From Methylobacter luteus IMV-B-3098 (GTDB lineage: Bacteria > Pseudomonadota > Gammaproteobacteria > Methylococcales > Methylomonadaceae), in NCBI RefSeq assembly GCF_000427625.1, contig NZ_KE386569.1:1078216-1142215 (forward strand): a stretch of DNA of 64,000 bases, given 5' to 3'. The position numbers and the translations under genes were made by a program. The notes below the pieces were generated by a model. It had not been told where the DNA came from and did not search any database. It saw nothing but the letters and a program-made list of their open reading frames with translations. This document shows, in pieces, positions 26,158 to 35,153 of the stretch (position 1 is its first letter; each line of letters begins with the position of its first letter).

Positions 26158-27522
26158 ATGATTAAAATCAAAAAAGGCCTGGACCTGCCTATCAAAGGCG
26201 GACCCGAACAGATTATTAAAACCAAATCCTTTCCGAAAACCATTGCGATGCTCGGCTTTGATTACATCGGGTTAAAACCGCAGATGGCGGTCAAGGAATT
26301 CGACCCTGTCATTAAAGGCCAGCTATTGTTCACCGACAAAAGAATGCCGGTGGTACGTTATACCTCACCCGGGACAGGTTATATAAAGGCAATCAACCGC
26401 GGCGAAAAACGCGTCTTGCTGTCAGTCATAATTGAGCTGACGGAAAGTGAGGAAGAAGTCTGCTTCGAGTCGTATGCCGAGAATCAGCTTGGCTTACTAA
26501 GCCGCGGTCGGATCATTGATCAATTGCTGAATTCCGGACTATGGACGGCATTGCGCGCACGGCCGTTCAATAAAACGGCAAATCCTGAAACAATACCTCA
26601 ATCTCTCTTTATCACTGCCATGGATACCAATCCGCTGGCACCGGCTATTGAGCCTCTTTTAGCTGGTCATGAGCAGGACTTCATCAACGGTACGCGCATT
26701 CTGGCCCGATTAACCGAGGGAAAGGTCTTCCTCTGCAAATACCCGAAAACTTTAATGCCGGAGATGGACATTGAGAATCTGGTTGTCGCCGAGTTTTCAG
26801 GCCCGCACCCGGCCGGCAATGTCGGCACGCATATCCATTTTCTTGATCCCGTCCATCTTGGCAAGATGGTCTGGCATATTGGCCTTCAGGATGTGATCGC
26901 GGTCGGCAGACTGTTTACTACCGGCCGGTTATATGTGGATCGCATCGTTTCCATGGCTGGCCCGTCCGTCCATAAGCCATGTCTGATCAGGACCCGGATC
27001 GGTGCCTGCCTCGATGATCACTGTCGAGGCGAATTGATTGGGGATGATAATCGCATCATTTCCGGCTCGGTGTTATCCGGCCACAAGGCCGAGGGAGCCA
27101 TGGCATTTCTGGGTCGCTATCATCAGCAGATTTCGGTGTTGCCGGAAAACCGGAAACGCGAGTTTTTAGGCTGGTTGAATCCTGGCCTCATGCTTTATTC
27201 GATCAAAAACGTCGTGCTATCCAAATTTATTCCCGGCAGGACCTTCAATTTCACGACCTCGACACACGGGGACGTTAGGGCCATTATTCCCAACGGTAAT
27301 TATGAGCGCGTCATGCCGCTCGATGTGATGCCGCTTTTTTTACTGCGCGCGTTGGCTGTCGCCGATATTGAAGAAGCGGAGAGCCTTGGCTGCCTGGAAT
27401 TGGCCGAAGAAGATCTGGCTTTATGTTCTTTTGTATGTCCGTCTAAACTGGATTTCGCGCCACTGCTACGCCGGAACCTGGACATGATCGAGGAAGAAAG
27501 TTTAGGGAGCGGAATTGCATGA
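26158..27522 (+). CDS. nqrA: Na+-translocating NADH:quinone reductase subunit A
   Basis: 454 residues, the normal length. It opens with the family's IKIKKGLDLPIKGGPEQ and has RPFNKTANP, PLAPAIEPLLAGHE and DPVHLGKMVWHIGLQDV, all typical of NqrA. NqrA is the soluble cytoplasmic subunit that closes the complex near the quinone site. The complex oxidises NADH, reduces ubiquinone and pumps Na+. It begins the operon; its stop overlaps the nqrB start by four bases (ATGA). A GAGG lies close to its ATG. The upstream flank is an IS remnant. Confidence 0.96.
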   Translation: MIKIKKGLDLPIKGGPEQIIKTKSFPKTIAMLGFDYIGLKPQMAVKEFDPVIKGQLLFTDKRMPVVRYTSPGTGYIKAINRGEKRVLLSVIIELTESEEEVCFESYAENQLGLLSRGRIIDQLLNSGLWTALRARPFNKTANPETIPQSLFITAMDTNPLAPAIEPLLAGHEQDFINGTRILARLTEGKVFLCKYPKTLMPEMDIENLVVAEFSGPHPAGNVGTHIHFLDPVHLGKMVWHIGLQDVIAVGRLFTTGRLYVDRIVSMAGPSVHKPCLIRTRIGACLDDHCRGELIGDDNRIISGSVLSGHKAEGAMAFLGRYHQQISVLPENRKREFLGWLNPGLMLYSIKNVVLSKFIPGRTFNFTTSTHGDVRAIIPNGNYERVMPLDVMPLFLLRALAVADIEEAESLGCLELAEEDLALCSFVCPSKLDFAPLLRRNLDMIEEESLGSGIA

Positions 27523-28724
27523 GTGAAGAGCCTGGAAAATTCGCCGCACTTTTCGTCAAAGGCGGAAAATGGCAGAAATTAGGCCCGCTGTATGAAGCGA
27601 TAGATACCTTTTTATATACGCCAGGCACCGTTACACGTGGCGCCCCGCATGTGCGTGATGCCATGGACATGAAGCGCATGATGATTACAGTCGTCGTCGC
27701 ACTGATACCGACAGTTATCATGGCTCTCTACAATACCGGTTTGCAAATCAATCTGGCGCTGCAACAGCAAAGCGCCGAATATGCCCCAGGCTGGCGCGGT
27801 GCCTTGCTGACCCTCATGGGCATCGGTAGCGATCCGGCTAGCGTGCTCGATAACATGCTGCTGGGTGCGCTGTATTTCTTGCCGGTCTATATCATCACTG
27901 TACTAACAGGCGGCTTCTGGGAAGTGCTGTTCGCCAGCGTCAGGCAACAAACCATCAGCGAGGGCTTTCTGGTCACCAGTCTTATTTTCGCACTGATTCT
28001 GCCGCCAGCCATACCGTGGTGGCAGGTCATGATGGGCATATCGTTCGGCGTAGTCATCGGCAAGGAAATCTTCGGCGGTGTCGGCATGAACATACTCAAT
28101 CCGGCCCTGGTCGGCCGCTGTTTTTTGTTCTTCTCCTATCCTAGGCAAATGTCCGGCAATAAGGTCTGGGTGCCGGTCGACGGCTATAGCCGGGCCACGC
28201 CTTTGGCGGAACTGCCCGATCCTGAACTGGATCTGTCTGTTTCCTGGCAGGATGCCTTTTATGGCTTCATACCCGGTTCCATGGGCGAAACATCGACATT
28301 GGCGTGCCTGATCGGTGCGCTCATCCTTATCATCAGCCGAGTCGGTTCGTGGCGCATCATGGCCGGCGTCGTGCTGGGCATGGCTGGTTTATCTCTGCTG
28401 TTCAACTATGCCGGCAGCCTATCGAATCCGATGTTTCAGGTCACGCCGCAATGGCATCTGGTGCTGGGCGGATTTGCCTTCGGCGCGGTTTACGTGGCTA
28501 CTGATCCGGTATCGGCTGCGCATTCCCTGCCCGGCCAGTTCGTTTACGGCGTGCTGATCGGTGCCTTGACGGTACTGGTCAGAGTCATCAATCCGGGCTT
28601 TCCGGAAGGCATCATGCTGGCTATCTTATTCGGCAACGTGTTTGCGCCGACTATAGACAGGCTGTTCGTTAGCCGGCATATCCGAAGACGACAGCGGAGG
28701 CAATCCGTCAATGCAGAAAGATAG
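27519..28724 (+). CDS. nqrB: Na+-NQR subunit B, altered flavin motif
   Basis: 401 residues with about ten membrane helices (for example MMITVVVALIPTVIMAL, YFLPVYIITVLTGGFWEVLF, GAVYVATDPVSAAH). NqrB is the membrane subunit that carries a covalent FMN on the Thr of an SGAT motif and binds riboflavin and quinone. Here the corresponding segment reads DGYSRATPLA (residues 221-230), with Arg225 where Gly is usual; the acceptor would be Thr227. Length and other motifs (FGGVGMNILNPALVGRCFLF) are normal. It overlaps nqrA by 4 bases and nqrC by 14. Confidence 0.95.
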   Translation: MSEEPGKFAALFVKGGKWQKLGPLYEAIDTFLYTPGTVTRGAPHVRDAMDMKRMMITVVVALIPTVIMALYNTGLQINLALQQQSAEYAPGWRGALLTLMGIGSDPASVLDNMLLGALYFLPVYIITVLTGGFWEVLFASVRQQTISEGFLVTSLIFALILPPAIPWWQVMMGISFGVVIGKEIFGGVGMNILNPALVGRCFLFFSYPRQMSGNKVWVPVDGYSRATPLAELPDPELDLSVSWQDAFYGFIPGSMGETSTLACLIGALILIISRVGSWRIMAGVVLGMAGLSLLFNYAGSLSNPMFQVTPQWHLVLGGFAFGAVYVATDPVSAAHSLPGQFVYGVLIGALTVLVRVINPGFPEGIMLAILFGNVFAPTIDRLFVSRHIRRRQRRQSVNAER

Positions 28725-29535
28725 CGTCAAGCATGCTGTCCAGGTCGTATTGGGCGTAAGCCTGATCTGTTCTTTATTTGTATCCGCTGCCGCGATATTG
28801 CTGCATGCCACGCAGACACACAACCAGCGCCAGGACAGAATCAGAAATATTCTGAGCGTTGCGGATCTGTATGAGGAAGGCGCCGATCTTGATGCAATCT
28901 ATGAACAAAAAATCGAGCCGTTGATGATAGATTTGCACTCGGGAGAGGTTGTCGATCAGGCAAAAGTCGACGAAACACTTAACATTGAGACCTTTGATAT
29001 TGAAGCGCTTGCTTTTGATCCAGATTATGGCGAATCCATTCCGCCGCAATACGATCAGGCCAAGATAAAGCAGCGCCCTAAATACATGGTGGTCTATCTG
29101 GTCAAAAACGGCCAGCAGCTGCAAAAACTGGTTCTGCCTATTTACGGCAAGGGACTGTGGTCTACCCTGTACGGTTTCATAGCGTTGGATAAGGATTTGC
29201 GTACGATTACCGGTATCACGTTTTATGAGCACAAGGAAACGCCGGGGCTGGGAGGCGAAATCGACAATCCGCAATGGAAAGGTAGCTGGGAAGGCAAGCA
29301 GGCGTTTGACGATCGGGGTCAGGTGATTGTCGAAGTGACGCGCGGTGAAGTCGAGCCGGAGTCAAGCGATGCCGACCATCAAATCTCGGGCCTTTCCGGC
29401 GCCACGATCACCAGTCGCGGTGTCAGCAATCTGGTCAGATACTGGCTGGGCAAGCACGGTTATGGGCCGTTTCTGAATAATCTGGAACAAGGGCGGATAC
29501 CGGAAGATTTCGCCCTGATTCGCGGACCGGAGTAG
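28711..29535 (+). CDS. nqrC: Na+-NQR subunit C
   Basis: 274 residues. One N-terminal helix (VVLGVSLICSLFVSAAAILL) anchors a periplasmic FMN-binding domain with GKGLWSTLYGFIAL, EHKETPGLGGEI and the flavinylation motif SGAT, Thr232, intact. FMN is attached by ApbE; no apbE gene is in the window. NqrC passes electrons from the membrane iron centre to NqrB. Only three bases separate its stop from nqrE; nqrD, which is between C and E in other genomes, is absent. Confidence 0.95.
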   Translation: MQKDSVKHAVQVVLGVSLICSLFVSAAAILLHATQTHNQRQDRIRNILSVADLYEEGADLDAIYEQKIEPLMIDLHSGEVVDQAKVDETLNIETFDIEALAFDPDYGESIPPQYDQAKIKQRPKYMVVYLVKNGQQLQKLVLPIYGKGLWSTLYGFIALDKDLRTITGITFYEHKETPGLGGEIDNPQWKGSWEGKQAFDDRGQVIVEVTRGEVEPESSDADHQISGLSGATITSRGVSNLVRYWLGKHGYGPFLNNLEQGRIPEDFALIRGPE

Positions 29536-29538
29536 CTC

Positions 29539-30150
29539 ATGCTGGACCATTATCTGAGCCTTTTTCTGACCGCGATTTTTGTTGAAAATCTGGCTTTGGC
29601 TTTTTTTCTCGGTATGTGTACGTTTCTTGCCGTCTCTAAACGGATGGCGACGGCCGTTGGCCTCGGCATTGCCGTCATTGTTGTGCAGTCGATCACCGTG
29701 CCGGTCAATAACCTGATTTATCAGCATGTCCTCAAGGAAAATGCCTTGGCCTGGTTGGGTCTGCGTGGTGTTGACCTGACTTTTCTGGGGCTTTTGACCT
29801 ATATCGGCGTTATTGCCGCCATCGTGCAGATTCTGGAGATGTTTCTGGACAAATATGTCCCGAGACTCTACATCGCACTCGGTATTTTCCTGCCTCTGAT
29901 CACGGTCAATTGCGCCATTCTAGGCGGCAGCCTGTTCATGGTGGAGCGAAATTACAATTTTATGGAGAGTGTGGTGTTCGGCCTTGGTTCCGGTACTGGC
30001 TGGGCGCTGGCCATCATCGGCCTGGCCGGTATTCGTGAAAGAATGAAATACAGCAACGTGCCCGAAGGTCTCAAAGGGCTCGGCATCACTTTTATTACGG
30101 CTGGCCTGATGGCGATGGCCTTCATGCTGTTTTCAGGCATCGAGCTCTAG
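29539..30150 (+). CDS. nqrE: Na+-NQR subunit E
   Basis: 203 residues with six membrane helices. The sequence is NqrE rather than Nqr[53 protein letters not shown] and [20 protein letters not shown] follow NqrE along its whole length. NqrE normally pairs with NqrD in inverted topology to hold an intramembrane iron-sulfur centre with Cys from both subunits (here VNCAI and MCTFL). With nqrD missing, the partner is unknown. A REP-like hairpin lies in the 60-base gap before nqrF. Confidence 0.95.
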   Translation: MLDHYLSLFLTAIFVENLALAFFLGMCTFLAVSKRMATAVGLGIAVIVVQSITVPVNNLIYQHVLKENALAWLGLRGVDLTFLGLLTYIGVIAAIVQILEMFLDKYVPRLYIALGIFLPLITVNCAILGGSLFMVERNYNFMESVVFGLGSGTGWALAIIGLAGIRERMKYSNVPEGLKGLGITFITAGLMAMAFMLFSGIEL

Positions 30151-30179
30151 CATGACGACAAACTGTTTAGCCAATGTGG

Positions 30180-30197
30180 GGGCGACTTTAGTCGCCC
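30180..30197. repeat. REP-like hairpin between nqrE and nqrF
   Basis: GGGCGAC-TTTA-GTCGCCC forms a 7-bp stem in the nqrE-nqrF gap. Almost the same palindrome occurs at 45677-45694, so it is a dispersed repeat rather than an operon-specific signal. Confidence 0.6.
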
Positions 30198-30210
30198 GGC
30201 GTGAGTCAGC

Positions 30211-31440
30211 ATGAGCGATATCAACCTCATCATGATAAGTATGGCTTTATTCACAGTTATTGTACTGGTGCTGGCTTTTATCGTGATGCTGGCTAAAGAC
30301 CGGCTGGTCGCCAAAGGCAACGCTACGATTACAATTAACGATGATCCGGAGCTTGGCTTGTCCGTACCCATGGGCGGCAAATTGCTGAACGCACTGGCCG
30401 ATAATGAAATCTATATTCCTTCGGCCTGCGGCGGCAAGGGCACATGCGGGCAGTGCAAGGTCATAATTAAGAAAGGCGGCGGTGATCTTCTGGACACCGA
30501 GCGGGCCAAACTAAACCGGCAACAGATCAATGCCAACTATCGGTTGTCTTGTCAGATCGCCGTCAAAAGTGACATGAGTCTCTGCCTGCCGCCGGAACTG
30601 TTCTTGATCCGTAACTGGGACTGCGCAGTACGCTCCAATCATAGCGTAGCGACATTCATAAAGGAACTGGTTCTGGAACTGCCGGCCGGCGAGGATATGG
30701 AATTCAGGGCCGGCGGCTATGTTCAGGTTAATGTGCCGCCTCATACTGTCAGATACAGTGATTTCGATATAAAAGAACAGTTTCGGCCGGAATGGGACAA
30801 ATACAATCTATGGCAATATGTGTCCAAAGTTGACGAGCTCGTCACACGTGCTTACTCCATGGCCAATTACCCGGGAGAAAAAGGCATCATCATGCTGAAC
30901 GTTCGCATCGCCTCGCCGCCGCCTTCTAATCCTGATGCTCCGCCCGGCAAGGCATCGTCTTATCTCTATAATCTGAAACCCGGAGACAAGCTCAGCATAT
31001 CAGGCCCGTATGGTGAATTCTTTGCAAGGGAAACTAATAGCGAGATGATTTTTGTCGGAGGCGGTTCCGGTATGGCGCCTATGCGTTCACACATCTTCGA
31101 TCAGCTGAAGCGATTGCACAGCGGTCGAAAAATATCTTACTGGTACGGCGCTCGCAGTCTTGCTGAAGTCTTTTATACCGACGACTTCAACCGGCTAGCA
31201 CAGGAGCACGACAATTTCGAGTGGGTTGTCGGACTGTCGAGTCCGTTGCCTGAAGACAACTGGACAGGACCAGTCGGATTCATTCACCAGATCCTGTTCG
31301 ACCAATATCTGAAAGATCATCCGGCCCCCGAGGACTGTGAGTATTACCTGTGCGGCCCGCCGGTAATGATTGATACCGTGGTGAGCATGTTGATTAACCT
31401 TGGCGTTGATTCAAGGAATATTTTGTTTGATAAGTTCTAA
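30211..31440 (+). CDS. nqrF: Na+-NQR subunit F (NADH/FAD/[2Fe-2S] subunit)
   Basis: 409 residues. An N-terminal helix ([20 protein letters not shown]) is followed by a ferredoxin domain with Cys73, Cys79, Cys82 and Cys114 ([13 protein letters not shown] ... RLSCQ) and a ferredoxin-reductase domain: [10 protein letters not shown] binds FAD, and [16 protein letters not shown] and [10 protein letters not shown] bind NADH. NqrF accepts hydride from NADH and starts electron flow. The C-terminus ends ...NILFDKF at a stop supplied by the end of an inserted IS, where other NqrF proteins end in DDFGG or similar. Confidence 0.96.
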   Translation: MSDINLIMISMALFTVIVLVLAFIVMLAKDRLVAKGNATITINDDPELGLSVPMGGKLLNALADNEIYIPSACGGKGTCGQCKVIIKKGGGDLLDTERAKLNRQQINANYRLSCQIAVKSDMSLCLPPELFLIRNWDCAVRSNHSVATFIKELVLELPAGEDMEFRAGGYVQVNVPPHTVRYSDFDIKEQFRPEWDKYNLWQYVSKVDELVTRAYSMANYPGEKGIIMLNVRIASPPPSNPDAPPGKASSYLYNLKPGDKLSISGPYGEFFARETNSEMIFVGGGSGMAPMRSHIFDQLKRLHSGRKISYWYGARSLAEVFYTDDFNRLAQEHDNFEWVVGLSSPLPEDNWTGPVGFIHQILFDQYLKDHPAPEDCEYYLCGPPVMIDTVVSMLINLGVDSRNILFDKF

Positions 31441-32213
31441 GAGCTTGTTCAATATCTCCCCGGCAACAGTGTCAGGAAAGCCAGATTGACGAACTGTAAG
31501 CGGGTATTGAGCAAGCATCCAGTGTTCTTCCATAATCTTCGGCACTTTTCCAACCAGGCAAACGAACGCTCTACCACCCAGCGTTGGGAATGACGGCAAA
31601 GGTGAGAAGCTCATAACGGCAGGCCACTATAGCCGATCAACAGCGAAGTGACCTCTGCCAAGCCTCCAAGTCTTGTTAAATGGTTTTCAGCGCTCCTTGC
31701 GATCACTGACATTAGCTGTTGTGATGGCAACCCTTGCGTGTCTACAAAAATATGCCGCTTGATACTGACAGCTTTTTGCCGGCATCATAACGTCTGCTTC
31801 GTGCAAAATCCGTGTTCTTGACGCTCTGCGCATCAGCGATGCAGAAACTCGTCAAGGCCGGTGCCCCTGTCTGGTACGGGCCTCGCCAACCTGATTTTTT
31901 TAACGCCCGCTCCAGCAAACTGGTTCCGCCTTCAGATTTCTCGCTCCACAACGAGAAATAATGATGGACCATGCGCCATTTCGGGAAATCGCTCCGCTCC
32001 GGCAGCATGCGCCACTGGCAACTGCTCTTCAGCAAGTACAGAATAGCGCAGAACACCTTATACAAATCAACGGTGCGAGGTCGGGTTTTCTTGCGGGTAT
32101 TTTCCAGCAGGACTCTGACCGGCTCAAACAGTTCGCGACTGATAGCGCTGGGTTACACTTTTCTTATGCCCTCATTATCAACCATCCTCGGCAGATATTG
32201 AACGGGTTCTTAG
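31437..32213. mobile_element. Decayed IS5-family insertion sequence
   Basis: Imperfect 21-bp terminal inverted repeats at 31437-31457 and 32193-32213 (18 of 21 positions match; both begin CTAAGA and share GTTCAATATCT) bound a 777-base element with a broken minus-strand transposase gene. The size is slightly less than a full IS of this group. The left end begins inside the nqrF stop codon. No clear target duplication beyond the TAA/TTA-type ends. Confidence 0.8.
31449..32185 (-). pseudogene. IS5-family transposase, nonsense and frameshift mutations
   Basis: Minus-strand reading gives MVDNEGIRKV, an in-frame TAA where a Tyr is expected, then PSAISRELFEPVRVLLENTR, DLYKVFCAILYLLKSSCQW and IADAQSVKNTDFARSRRYDA (catalytic-domain N-terminal part), a frameshift near 31770, ITTANVSDRK with another stop, then RWVVERSFAWLEKCRRLWKN, which holds the catalytic Glu of the DDE triad. 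Several disruptions and a shortened middle make it inactive. The order and motifs match IS5/IS1031-type transposases. Confidence 0.8.
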
Positions 32214-32278
32214 TGTCCTGGTTTCGTATATAGCGTCAACTATCTTTCCGTAAAGCCTGATTGTTAATTTATGGCTTT

Positions 32279-32309
32279 TGCTCATGAATTAATTTATTTG
32301 CAGTATAAT
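32279..32309 (+). promoter_or_regulatory. Possible sigma-70 promoter for birA operon
   Basis: A perfect -10 hexamer TATAAT (32304-32309), preceded by TTGCTC at 32279-32284 with a 19-base spacer, lies about 160 bases before birA and just outside the IS. The spacer is long and no other evidence supports it. Confidence 0.35.
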
Positions 32310-32470
32310 TCGCCGGTTGTCGTGGAGGGGGCGTGACTGGATTTCGGCAAAAGAACTCCCGGACATACCGGATACCAACAAGATAATATCGGGCAATCAG
32401 TCATGAAGAGTATTTAACGTTTTGGCGCATAAAGTAGATAAACAGGCGTTCGGTTTCAGAGGCTAAAGCA

Positions 32471-33463
32471 GTGGTTATTTCTGAGAAACAAAAGAAAATT
32501 CTGGCTATTCTGGCGGATGGCGCATTTCATTCCGGAACCGAACTGGCTCGTGCCATGAAGCTCAGCCGTGCAGCGGTGTGGAAGCAGTTGAACAGCCTGA
32601 CTGAATTGGGATTGCATCATTCGGCAGTCAGGGGCAAGGGTTATCGGCTGGACAAACCGCTTGAATTGCTGATTCATGCCGAAATCGATGAAGTACTGAG
32701 CGACCGGACCCGCGAGTTGATTTCATCACTTGAGATTCATGACAGGATCCATTCCACGAACAGCTATCTGGTGGATCGCGGACAGCATGACGCGCCGTCC
32801 GGCACTGTCTGTTTTGCAGAGCATCAGACCGCAGGCAAAGGCAGGCGGGGACGGCAATGGGTGTCGCCGTACGGCAGCAATATTTATCTGTCGATACTGT
32901 GGCGCTTTCAGCAGGGGCCGGCTGCCATTTCAGGCTTGAGCCTGGCTATCGGCGTAGCGGTCATGCGAGCTTTAAAACAGCATGACATCGAGGATGTCGG
33001 CCTGAAATGGCCCAATGACATCTACAGCCAGGGTAAAAAACTGGGCGGTATTCTGGTTGAAGTTTCAGGTGAGACAGGCGGACCGTGCCTGGCTGTGATC
33101 GGGTTGGGCCTGAATTTATTCCTGCCCGAATCCGAAGCTGAGAGTATCACGCAGGCGTGGACTGATTTGAGCAAAGTGACCGGACGGAAACGGCTATCCA
33201 GAAACAGGCTGGCCGGCCTGCTGTTGGAGCATTTGATCTCAGTGATCTCCGGTTTTGAAGACGTCGGCATTAAAGGGTATGTCGATGAATGGCGCGGCTA
33301 TGATTGTCTGAAAGATAAAGCGGCGACACTGTTTATCGCCACACAGCAATTCGACGGCATTGTCGAAGGCATAGATGATGACGGACTGTTGCTGATCAGG
33401 CGCCTGGATGGCGATGTTCGGGCTTTTGCTTCCGGCGAAGTCAGCTTTAGCGGTTCTTTGTGA
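32471..33463 (+). CDS. birA: Biotin--protein ligase / biotin operon repressor
   Basis: 330 residues from a GTG start at 32471. The N-terminal winged helix (about 4-65; GTELARAMKLSRAAVWKQLN) is the repressor domain; the ligase core has STNSYLVDRG, the ATP-binding TAGKGRRGRQWVSP and LKWPNDIYSQGKKLGGILVE; a short SH3-like C-terminal domain follows. It attaches biotin to the acetyl-CoA carboxylase carrier protein and probably regulates biotin genes. It is first in a birA-coaX-SPOR unit; its stop codon overlaps the coaX start. Confidence 0.95.
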   Translation: MVISEKQKKILAILADGAFHSGTELARAMKLSRAAVWKQLNSLTELGLHHSAVRGKGYRLDKPLELLIHAEIDEVLSDRTRELISSLEIHDRIHSTNSYLVDRGQHDAPSGTVCFAEHQTAGKGRRGRQWVSPYGSNIYLSILWRFQQGPAAISGLSLAIGVAVMRALKQHDIEDVGLKWPNDIYSQGKKLGGILVEVSGETGGPCLAVIGLGLNLFLPESEAESITQAWTDLSKVTGRKRLSRNRLAGLLLEHLISVISGFEDVGIKGYVDEWRGYDCLKDKAATLFIATQQFDGIVEGIDDDGLLLIRRLDGDVRAFASGEVSFSGSL

Positions 33464-34194
33464 TGAATTTGCTAATCGATATAGGCAATACCCGGCTGAA
33501 GTGGGGCATGGTCAAAGACCATCGGATCATTGCCGGACGGTCGCTTGTTCATGATCAGGTGACACGGCATGAGCTTGTGAGCCTCTGGGAAAAAATCCCG
33601 CCACCTCAACACATCGCCATCGCCTGCGTCAGCGCAAAACACTTGCTCGAACAGGTTCTATCGGTAGCGCTTGAGCTTTGGCCAGGCGTGGATATTGTGC
33701 CTGCCAAGTCCCAAGCGCGGGCATTCGGCGTGCGCAATGCCTATGAAAATCCGGAAAAACTCGGTGTTGATCGCTGGCTATCGCTGATCGCTGCCCGGCA
33801 TTGCTATCCGGGACCGGCCTGCGTGATCGATTGCGGCACGGCAATAACCGTGGATGTGCTTGACGCGAATGGCAAGCACCAAGGCGGCTTGATCAGCCCC
33901 GGGTTGATGCTGATGAAAAAATCGCTTTCACTGGGAACCGAGCAGCTACAATTCAGTGAAGCGCATCATGCGTTCGGACTGGCGACGAACACGGCAGCGG
34001 CTATCTATAGCGGCACTTTATCGGCCGCTGTCGGGTTGGTCGAGCATGCAGTGGCCCGGCAGCCGGAAAATATGCAAGTGATTTTAACGGGCGGCGATGC
34101 TGATCTTATTGCGACACAGCTCGTTTTCAGGCCCATTATCGACTCCGATATCGTGCTGCGTGGATTGTCCATAATCTTGAAGAGTAACGCATGA
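33463..34194 (+). CDS. coaX: Type III pantothenate kinase
   Basis: 243 residues from the ATG at 33463, which overlaps the birA stop by one base; a GTG one codon upstream is also possible. The ASKHA-type ATP-binding motif DIGNTRLKWG is at the N-terminus, with LGVDRWLSLIAA, DCGTAITVDVLD and GGLISPGLMLM following in order. It phosphorylates pantothenate in CoA synthesis. The pairing with birA is widespread in proteobacteria. Confidence 0.95.
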   Translation: MNLLIDIGNTRLKWGMVKDHRIIAGRSLVHDQVTRHELVSLWEKIPPPQHIAIACVSAKHLLEQVLSVALELWPGVDIVPAKSQARAFGVRNAYENPEKLGVDRWLSLIAARHCYPGPACVIDCGTAITVDVLDANGKHQGGLISPGLMLMKKSLSLGTEQLQFSEAHHAFGLATNTAAAIYSGTLSAAVGLVEHAVARQPENMQVILTGGDADLIATQLVFRPIIDSDIVLRGLSIILKSNA

Positions 34195-35153
34195 AATTTT
34201 TTTTATTTTTAGTGGCATTGGCCAACGTCGGCCTGGTTATGTGGGAATACAAACAGGGCGCTTTTGAACCATCGGTCGATATCGCCGAACAATACGCTTC
34301 ACTGGACCAGGAACAGATTCTATTGGTCAGTGAATTAAAAGAAGTGCATCGAACTCAGGCGCTTGAGCCCAAGCCTGAAATCGCAGCGGGTATGGAGCGA
34401 GCGCCGGCGACCGGGGCCATGCAGGCATCGGCTAAGGATTCAGAGTCATCCGGCAGTAATCCGCAGATCGAGCAACTGACCCCGCCAACCCAGGCTAATC
34501 TCGCGATAGCATCGGGACAACTGGCCGAAAGTAGTGCCGAGCGGCATGTTGAGCAGAAAAAAGCGGAAACGGCAACATCCGAGTCTCGTCCTGATAAGGA
34601 AAAATCAGATCAATCTGCATCTGAATCAAAATCTATTCAGCCAACAATTGCCGCGACTGAAAAAGCGCAAAACAACGATGCTGCAAGCGAGCCGGCCAGT
34701 TGTTACGAAGCCGGTCCTTTCGTCAATGGCAATGCCTATCAGCTCTGGAAAAGAGAGTTGAATGCAGGCAGAGAGAGCATTAAAACGCTCAGCCGCGATG
34801 GCGAGGCGATCAGCGACTATCTGGTTTACTATCCGGCGGCGGAAACCAAGCAGCAGGCTGAAGCGAATCTGAAAATGCTCAAGGATAAAGGCATCAATGA
34901 CCTTTGGCCGTTGACCAAGGGTAAAGATAAAGGTCAGATTTCGTTAGGCGTATTCAAAAATGAAAGCCGGGCCCAGGCTTTGAAGGGCCAGTTGCTTGCC
35001 AAGGACATTCAGGCCGAAGTCAAGCCCCGGTATATCATTAAATCCCAGAAATATGCCCAGATTAAAGCGAGCGGCAAGGTGCTGGAACGCTTGAATGTCA
35101 TGAAACAAACTTACCCGGCTATTGCCGTCAAGCAAATCAATCAGTGCTGGTAA
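34191..35153 (+). CDS. SPOR-domain membrane protein
   Basis: 320 residues. An N-terminal hydrophobic helix (FFLFLVALANVGLVMW) anchors it, a long low-complexity Ser/Glu/Gln-rich linker (about 60-175) spans the periplasm, and a C-terminal SPOR-like domain (about 178-265; CYEAGPFVNGNAYQLWKREL, ISLGVFKNESRAQALKGQL) would bind denuded septal peptidoglycan. It starts four bases before coaX ends, so it is translationally coupled. SPOR proteins often follow birA-coaX. The end overlaps the converging heme A synthase gene by 17 bases. Confidence 0.82.
   Translation: MKFFLFLVALANVGLVMWEYKQGAFEPSVDIAEQYASLDQEQILLVSELKEVHRTQALEPKPEIAAGMERAPATGAMQASAKDSESSGSNPQIEQLTPPTQANLAIASGQLAESSAERHVEQKKAETATSESRPDKEKSDQSASESKSIQPTIAATEKAQNNDAASEPASCYEAGPFVNGNAYQLWKRELNAGRESIKTLSRDGEAISDYLVYYPAAETKQQAEANLKMLKDKGINDLWPLTKGKDKGQISLGVFKNESRAQALKGQLLAKDIQAEVKPRYIIKSQKYAQIKASGKVLERLNVMKQTYPAIAVKQINQCW

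Noticed and set aside
29539-30150. Considered whether this gene is nqrD
   Set aside because: Its whole length follows NqrE ([36 protein letters not shown]), so D is truly missing.
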